A stretch of DNA of 20,277 nucleotides from Minisyncoccota bacterium (GTDB lineage: Bacteria; Patescibacteriota; Minisyncoccia; UBA6257; 1-14-0-10-40-38): contig SIBX01000010.1 of the NCBI GenBank assembly GCA_009694925.1, forward strand, positions 1-20,277, in the 5' to 3' direction. Made by a program: the position numbers and the translations under genes. Positions 15,973 through 20,277 of the stretch are shown one piece after another. The stretch's first letter is position 1; every line of letters begins with the position of its first letter. Below the pieces are notes generated by a model that was not told where the DNA came from, searched no databases, and was given only the letters and a program-made list of their open reading frames with translations.

Positions 15973-18159
15973 CTATACTTCTTCGTCTATAGACATCAAA
16001 ATTTCTCTAGGCTTAGCCCCATCCCCAGGACCAATAACTCCCCTCTCTTCCATAAGATCGATCAATCTTGCCGCCCTTGCATAGCCAACCCTAAGTCTTC
16101 TCTGTAATAACGATGACGAAGCTTTTTTTGCTTCTTTAACTATTTCTATGGCCTCAACTAAAAGATCGTCATCATCATCTCCGCCAGTCATATACTTATC
16201 AAATAATGCATCATTAGTTTTTTCACCTTCCTCAAATCCACTCAAAGCGCCTGGATTTTTTTCCTTAGTAGTATCTTCAAGAATTTTTTCTAAATGTTTT
16301 GTTTCTGGAGCAGCTTCTTCGTCTTCTGTAGAATTATTTTTTTTCAAAAAATTAGTAACCGCGATTATCTCTTCTTCGCTAACGAATGGAGCCTGAATTC
16401 TTTTTGGTTTTGAATACTCTTGAGATAATAACAATAAGTCTCCTCCTCCAAGGAGTTTTTCTGCGCCCGCAGTGTCTAAAATTGTTTTTGAGTCTATTTG
16501 GCTTCCAACCTTCAATGCCAGTCTTGTTGTGATATTTGCCTTAATTAAACCCGTAACCACATCAACAGATGGCCTTTGAGTTGAAAGTAGCAAGTGTATT
16601 CCAGTAGCGCGTGCCATCTGCGCCAATCTCACAATAGATCCTTCAACGTCCTTTCCATACCTAGACATCAAGTCGGCCATCTCATCTATAACTATTAAAA
16701 TATATGGCAATTTTTCTTTTGCCTTAGCATTATAGCTTTTTATATCTCTTGAGCCATTTTCTTGTAAAACTTGATAACGTTTATCCATTTCATCTATAGC
16801 CCATCTAAAAACTCCCATAGATTTTTTAACATCCGTAATAACTGGAGCTACTAAGTGTGGAATTCCATCATAATGGGCTAATTCCACTCTTTTTGGATCT
16901 ATTAAAATTAATTTTAAATTTTGAGGAGAATTTTTATATAAAAGAGAGATTAAAATACTATGAATCGAAATTGATTTTCCAGATCCAGAACTTCCTGCAA
17001 TCATCATATGTGGCATCTTTTCAATATTGGCAAATATTGGCTCTCCGCTAACATCGCGCCCAACTGGAAACACCAATGGCTCTGCTTCAATAAAATCCTT
17101 ATAAGAGAGAAGGCTTCCTAATCTCACAATCGCCGCCGTTTTATTTGGTACCTCTATGCCCACTAAAGATTTTCCAGGAATAGGAGCTTCAATTCTAATC
17201 GGATGAGCCGCCAAAGAAAGAGCAATATCTTGATTTAAAGAAGTAATCTTAGCAATTTTTACGCCCTCTGCTGGCTTTAGAGTATACCTTGTTACTTTTG
17301 GTCCGATATTTATTTCTCCCATTTCAACTGGAATTCCAAAACTTTCTAATGTTCTTTTTATTATATTTGCATTACTCCTTAAGTCTCCTGAGGTCGGTTT
17401 TTCAACTGCCGTTTTCAAAAGAGACATTGGCGGAGCAATATATTCTTTGGTTGTAGAAATTGCGGATTTTACATTTAAACTAGTTTTTTCTTTGGACTCG
17501 GCAATGATCGGCTCAAATTCCTTCTCCTTCTTTTCTTTTTTTGCTTCTAAGGTTGCGTCTTGAGCTTCTTTATTTTCTTTAGAAATTCTCTTTTTTTCAC
17601 GATCCCATTCTGTTTCCGAACCATCTACAATTTCTTCATCTTCCTTGTCCTCCTCATCTTTAAAAGAAAAACTATTAAAATGAAAATTAAATGTTATAAA
17701 CGCAGAAACCAGACACAGGGCCGAAAGAATAACCAGTGAGGCTATTTTCCCAAAAAGTAATTCAAGCGATCCGACAAAAAAACCCAAATACCCAGCCCTA
17801 TCTGGGAAAACAACATCAATTATTCCAAGTCCAAAGAATATAAATAATCCCGATCCCAAAAATGTTATCCCGAAAAAATTTTTAGACTTAGTAAATATAA
17901 ATATCAAAGCTACAAATACAGCTATAATAGGAATCAAGTAATACCCAACACCCAGCAACTTATCAAATATCTTATATATAATAGACCCTGCAGGTCCCGC
18001 TTTATCAAAAGAAGCTAACATAAAAAGGACGGCCGCTCCAACCAAAAATACTGCTGAAGCGCTTTTCTTTATTTCCACGCTGATTCCCGAAAATATTGAG
18101 CTTAAAAATCCCGCCCTCTTCCCCCCAATCTCATTTTTATCTTTTTTATTTTTAGCCAT
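15973..18159 (-). CDS. ftsK: DNA translocase FtsK
   Basis: A septal DNA pump that moves chromosome ends apart before division. With the start at 18159 (MAKNKKDKNEIGG) it has 728 residues. Four N-terminal membrane helices anchor it at the septum (for example AVFLVGAAVLFMLASF, LIPIIAVFVALIFIF). A charged Lys/Glu linker (about 175-245) follows, then the RecA-like motor with Walker A GSSGSGKS at 389-396, LILIDPKRVELAHYDGIPHL, Walker B YILIVIDEMADLM and LLLSTQRPSVDVVTG. The C-terminal gamma winged helix (SLLQRRLRVGYARAARLIDLMEERGVIG) reads polar DNA signals. The frame is open back to an ATG at 18240, but the extra 27 residues are hydrophobic and unlike family starts, and two TATAAT-like boxes (18173-18183) lie inside them, so the later ATG is preferred. 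Confidence 0.95.
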   Translation of the reverse strand: MAKNKKDKNEIGGKRAGFLSSIFSGISVEIKKSASAVFLVGAAVLFMLASFDKAGPAGSIIYKIFDKLLGVGYYLIPIIAVFVALIFIFTKSKNFFGITFLGSGLFIFFGLGIIDVVFPDRAGYLGFFVGSLELLFGKIASLVILSALCLVSAFITFNFHFNSFSFKDEEDKEDEEIVDGSETEWDREKKRISKENKEAQDATLEAKKEKKEKEFEPIIAESKEKTSLNVKSAISTTKEYIAPPMSLLKTAVEKPTSGDLRSNANIIKRTLESFGIPVEMGEINIGPKVTRYTLKPAEGVKIAKITSLNQDIALSLAAHPIRIEAPIPGKSLVGIEVPNKTAAIVRLGSLLSYKDFIEAEPLVFPVGRDVSGEPIFANIEKMPHMMIAGSSGSGKSISIHSILISLLYKNSPQNLKLILIDPKRVELAHYDGIPHLVAPVITDVKKSMGVFRWAIDEMDKRYQVLQENGSRDIKSYNAKAKEKLPYILIVIDEMADLMSRYGKDVEGSIVRLAQMARATGIHLLLSTQRPSVDVVTGLIKANITTRLALKVGSQIDSKTILDTAGAEKLLGGGDLLLLSQEYSKPKRIQAPFVSEEEIIAVTNFLKKNNSTEDEEAAPETKHLEKILEDTTKEKNPGALSGFEEGEKTNDALFDKYMTGGDDDDDLLVEAIEIVKEAKKASSSLLQRRLRVGYARAARLIDLMEERGVIGPGDGAKPREILMSIDEEV

Positions 18160-18240
18160 TAGTACAAGAGAAATTATATTATAGAAATTAGCCAATAGCC
18201 ACCAGAGCTTTGCCAACAGAAAGACAAAACAAATTTTCAA

Positions 18241-18358
18241 TTAAAGAATTTCCATTTAATGAATTAATGCTTAAATTTTCAATTCCGTTTTTCATTATTT
18301 AATTAGATAATTCTTAAATTAAATGAAAATTGAGAATTAGTTAAATGAAAATTTTGAT
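18241..18358. repeat. AT-rich spacer with repeated TTAAATGAAAATT
   Basis: TTAAATGAAAATT occurs twice in direct order (18319-18331 and 18341-18353), and a near-perfect inverted copy (one mismatch) lies at 18247-18259. No GC-rich terminator or protein is visible between ftsK and the exonuclease gene. The copies could pair in the RNA or simply reflect the low-complexity spacer. Confidence 0.4.
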
Positions 18359-18922
18359 TTAAAACAAAGTTATCGGCATCTCCACCTCCCTAAAATCAAT
18401 TTCCATCTTTTTCTTTTCGCTGGTTATTTTATTAGGTATCATTAAATATTTCTGTTTCTTGATTAATTCATATAAATCCTTAGTCAATTTCACGTCGTTT
18501 AAGCAATAATTCTTTAAATCCTCCATTCTCCCCTCTTTATACATATCAATCGCCTGTAATCCATGTCCGGTTTTTTTTGCTCCCAAATTGGCTTCTGCCA
18601 AAACACCTAGTCCGATTCTTTTTCCTAAAACTCTTTCTATCTCGTCTAAAATATCCAAATTTTCTATCTTCCTTATATTAAAATCAAAATATTTTTCCAT
18701 AACAGGAATATCAAATCTATTAATTGCAAACCCGATAATTAATCCTGTTTTTTTTAACAACTCTCCAAATTCCTTAAAATCCTTCTCAAAGAAACTTAGA
18801 TATTTGTCTTGATTATAAGAATAAACGCCCACAAAAGAAGCGTTTAAATCTTTCAGATTTTGATCTCCTCCAACATCCGCAAAGCTGTTTGAGGTTTCTA
18901 TGTCAATAATTATTTTGTCCAT
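18359..18922 (-). CDS. DEDDy 3'-5' exonuclease-like (RNase H fold) protein
   Basis: With the start at 18922 the protein has 187 residues and begins MDKIIIDIETS, giving the ExoI motif Asp7/Glu9. ExoII is GFAINRFDIPVM with Asp71, and ExoIII is NYCLNDV with Tyr139 and Asp143 (YX3D), so all four metal-binding acidic residues and the tyrosine of the DEDDy class are present. Such domains trim single-stranded DNA or RNA 3' ends; the substrate here is unknown. YprB-like ribonuclease H proteins are the closest family I can name. The frame is open to 18958, but the added residues (MRHRTWLISISK) are only the preceding gene read in another frame. The chosen ATG lies one base past that gene's stop, so translation is probably coupled. 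It ends the operon; no GC-rich terminator follows. Confidence 0.8.
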   Translation of the reverse strand: MDKIIIDIETSNSFADVGGDQNLKDLNASFVGVYSYNQDKYLSFFEKDFKEFGELLKKTGLIIGFAINRFDIPVMEKYFDFNIRKIENLDILDEIERVLGKRIGLGVLAEANLGAKKTGHGLQAIDMYKEGRMEDLKNYCLNDVKLTKDLYELIKKQKYLMIPNKITSEKKKMEIDFREVEMPITLF

Positions 18923-18923
18923 T

Positions 18924-19433
18924 TTAGATATGCTTATCAGCCACGTTCGATGCCGCAAAACTCATCGGTTTTATTTTCGGTTCAAAGTTCATTGCCCTAA
19001 TCATGCCGGTTAATTCCTGAATCACATTTCTTGTAGGGCCTTTTTCTCCAATATCTAAATGTATTTCAAAAGAAAATTTGGGCGCATTAAACTCTTTGGC
19101 AAAATCCAATACCTTTTGCGCAATATCGAGAGACATCAAAACCTCTTCAAACATTCTGTCGCGAAGTGTATGAAATTTTTTCTTCCCCTCTATTCTTCTC
19201 CAAAAATATCTAGCCCCATTTCCAACTTTATAAATTACAATCGCCGTCACAAAATCAGCATTTTTTTCGCTTCGCAACAAAGAATCCGATCCAATAATCA
19301 GCTTATAATCCATTTTTTCATCAGTTTTCATGAAAGATATGATTTCCTTCACTACTACCTCCATACTCAATGGACCAGCAATTGTGCTATTCCAAAATTG
19401 ATCTGAATTTTCTTTATTTATCTGTTTACTCAT
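18924..19433 (-). CDS. YkuK/DUF458 family RNase H-like protein
   Basis: A 169-residue protein whose core KLIIGSDSLL, DFVTAIVIYKVGNGARYFWRRIE, LRDRMFEEVLMSLDIAQ and FEIHLDIGEKGPTRNVIQELTGMIRAMNF matches the YkuK (DUF458) family. This family adopts a ribonuclease H-like fold, with Asp in GSD and in HLD as likely metal ligands; its activity is not established. It is the first gene of a two-gene unit with a DEDDy exonuclease starting one base after its stop. That pairs two RNase H-fold proteins and suggests a joint role in RNA or DNA processing. A TATAAT box lies at 19469-19464 about 30 bases before the ATG; no good -35 is seen. Confidence 0.85.
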   Translation of the reverse strand: MSKQINKENSDQFWNSTIAGPLSMEVVVKEIISFMKTDEKMDYKLIIGSDSLLRSEKNADFVTAIVIYKVGNGARYFWRRIEGKKKFHTLRDRMFEEVLMSLDIAQKVLDFAKEFNAPKFSFEIHLDIGEKGPTRNVIQELTGMIRAMNFEPKIKPMSFAASNVADKHI

Positions 19434-19642
19434 AACGTTAGATATGTTCCTTAATAAAAACGAATTATAAATTTATCAGTTTTGAGATAAAAATTATTTT
19501 CTACGAGCGAAGCAATATCAAAGATATTGTTGAGTGAGTAAAAATATATTTTTAGCCGAAAATCATAAATTTAGACGAGTTTATTATTGAGGAATATATC
19601 TATGATATGCTATTCCAAAACCGTCATTTTTTCAAACAAATT
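19434..19642. other. AT-rich intergenic stretch with a short hairpin
   Basis: No gene is visible here. It holds the -10 region for the YkuK-type operon (19464-19469), a perfect 7-bp hairpin CAATATC (19513-19519) / GATATTG (19523-19529) with loop AAA, and very AT-rich DNA up to the terminator of the right-end gene. Confidence 0.5.
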
Positions 19643-19681
19643 AAAAAGCTCCGCATTCACCAGTATGGGCGAACGCGGAGC
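19643..19681 (-). terminator. Rho-independent terminator of the right-end gene
   Basis: Stem GCTCCGC (19648-19654) / GCGGAGC (19675-19681), extended after one mismatch by TTC/GAA and further weak pairs, followed on the minus strand by T5. It lies 28 bp after the stop of the gene at 19709 and belongs to its GC-richer segment. Confidence 0.8.
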
Positions 19682-19708
19682 GAAGAGAACAAGAGACAAG
19701 TTACAAGA

Positions 19709-20277
19709 TTACGAGATTGCCTGACGAGCACGGAGATTGCCGCGCCGAAACTGCAGATTGCACCAGTACACGTCGACCTCACCGAAGTCGGAGCACCAGA
19801 ACACGAAGGGCACGAAGCCATCGCGGTGCCGCGAGCCGGCGCACAAGGTGACGTTCTTCACGTCCAAGTGCTTGCCGGTTTCTCCGAAGAAGATCTCTTC
19901 GAAGAGGAGACGTTCCTCCAAATTGAGGCAGCTCACACCATCAGACTCCAGCATCTCGACAGACTTGTTTTTGAGTTCCTCGTCTGCCTCTACACGGTTG
20001 CGGCACCAGATCGCGTACGTGCCCTTTGGACGGCTGAAGCTGGGAGCGGGAATGATTGCCGAGTCCAGATCGTCTGCGTAGGTCCAGACCTTCATGGGCT
20101 TCTTCATAGACTCCACGATGCGGTTGGGAGTCAGTCCTTCCGCGACCACGATCAGACGATCGAAGCCCTGTTGATGTTCCGGAATCGCGATGCTCGCGAC
20201 ATCATTCAGCTTGATGCTGTAGCGGTCACGATAGAACTTGATCCATGATTCCATCTGGACCGAGGCGTCGCCGAGAA
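19709..20277 (-). CDS. CPR-type paralogous hypothetical protein, GC-rich, probably N-terminally cut by the window edge
   Basis: From ATG 20254 the frame gives 181 residues (MESWIKFYRDRY, QGFDRLIVVAEGLTPNRI, GTYAIWCRNRVEADEELKN, LEERLLFEEIFFGETGKHLD, NVTLCAGSRHRDGFVPFVFW, NLRARQAIS). From memory this matches a family of hypothetical proteins present in many copies in Parcubacteria, with the conserved pattern TGKHLD-NVTLC-GSR-DG-VP and a C-terminal LRAR. Its function is unknown. The frame stays open from 20254 to the edge (LGDASVQ), and all seven of those codons end in C or G like the rest of the gene, so the true start is probably outside the window. GC content is far above all neighbours, which suggests recent transfer or a different origin. 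The overlapping plus-strand frames are by-products of that GC content. Confidence 0.75.
   Translation of the reverse strand, partial: LGDASVQMESWIKFYRDRYSIKLNDVASIAIPEHQQGFDRLIVVAEGLTPNRIVESMKKPMKVWTYADDLDSAIIPAPSFSRPKGTYAIWCRNRVEADEELKNKSVEMLESDGVSCLNLEERLLFEEIFFGETGKHLDVKNVTLCAGSRHRDGFVPFVFWCSDFGEVDVYWCNLQFRRGNLRARQAIS

Noticed and set aside
18160..18240. N-terminal extension of FtsK starting at 18240
   Set aside because: The extra 27 residues are not family-like, and TATAAT boxes fall within them; the ATG at 18159 fits better.
18923..18958. Longer start of the exonuclease at 18958
   Set aside because: The added 12 residues overlap the end of the previous gene and precede the conserved start MDKIIIDIETS.
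19607..20248. Open frames on the plus strand (213 and 114 residues) opposite the right-end gene
   Set aside because: The minus-strand frame has recognisable family motifs and a proper terminator; the plus frames are by-products of GC-rich DNA with few stops.

Overview
The window looks like a chromosomal segment of an AT-rich member of the Candidate Phyla Radiation (Patescibacteria, most likely Parcubacteria). The evidence is the AT-rich sequence, short spacers, few clear Shine-Dalgarno sites and compact housekeeping genes. There is also a secreted protein with the leader, short coiled coil and peptidoglycan-binding domain seen in Parcubacteria surface proteins, and at the right edge a gene of a paralogous family that I associate with these bacteria. 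No tRNA, rRNA, CRISPR array, transposase or integrase is visible.

Layout. 1-2679 is a cell-surface sugar module: a leftward UDP-glucuronate 4-epimerase fused in frame to a glycosyltransferase (cut by the window edge), divergent from a stand-alone GT4 glycosyltransferase. A bidirectional terminator (2714-2742) separates it from a 1128-residue secreted, repeat-rich protein (2769-6155, minus), probably a major surface or S-layer-like protein. The 450 bp upstream of that gene are non-coding but dense in signals: a structured leader, a rho-independent terminator, a probable ~118-nt structured RNA with a near-consensus sigma-70 promoter whose spacer is a palindrome, and three DnaA-box-like 9-mers.

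6605-10745 holds a helical-bundle/winged-helix protein peppered with a 10-bp repeat (TTGCCGTATT), a multi-pass membrane protein overlapping the end of clpB, and a ClpB disaggregase with a ClpA/ClpC-like IGF loop. clpB is preceded by a CIRCE-type operator over a TTGACA-N17-AATAAT promoter, so it is probably controlled by HrcA.

10774-18159 is a leftward housekeeping block: ftsK, a RodZ-like membrane HTH protein, recA, nusA and a K+-independent proton pyrophosphatase (hppA). recA and hppA are each followed by a terminator. nusA and rodZ appear to have promoters so close to their starts that the transcripts would be leaderless or nearly so. 18359-19433 is a two-gene unit of RNase H-fold proteins (a YkuK/DUF458 protein and a DEDDy exonuclease). 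The last ~570 bases are strikingly GC-rich and carry a leftward gene of a CPR-type paralogous family, probably running off the right edge.

Most genes are ordinary for the lineage. The places most likely to hold something undescribed are the non-coding block at 6205-6545, the repeat-bearing helical-bundle/HTH gene next to it, the ClpB/ClpC hybrid features, and the GC-rich right end.
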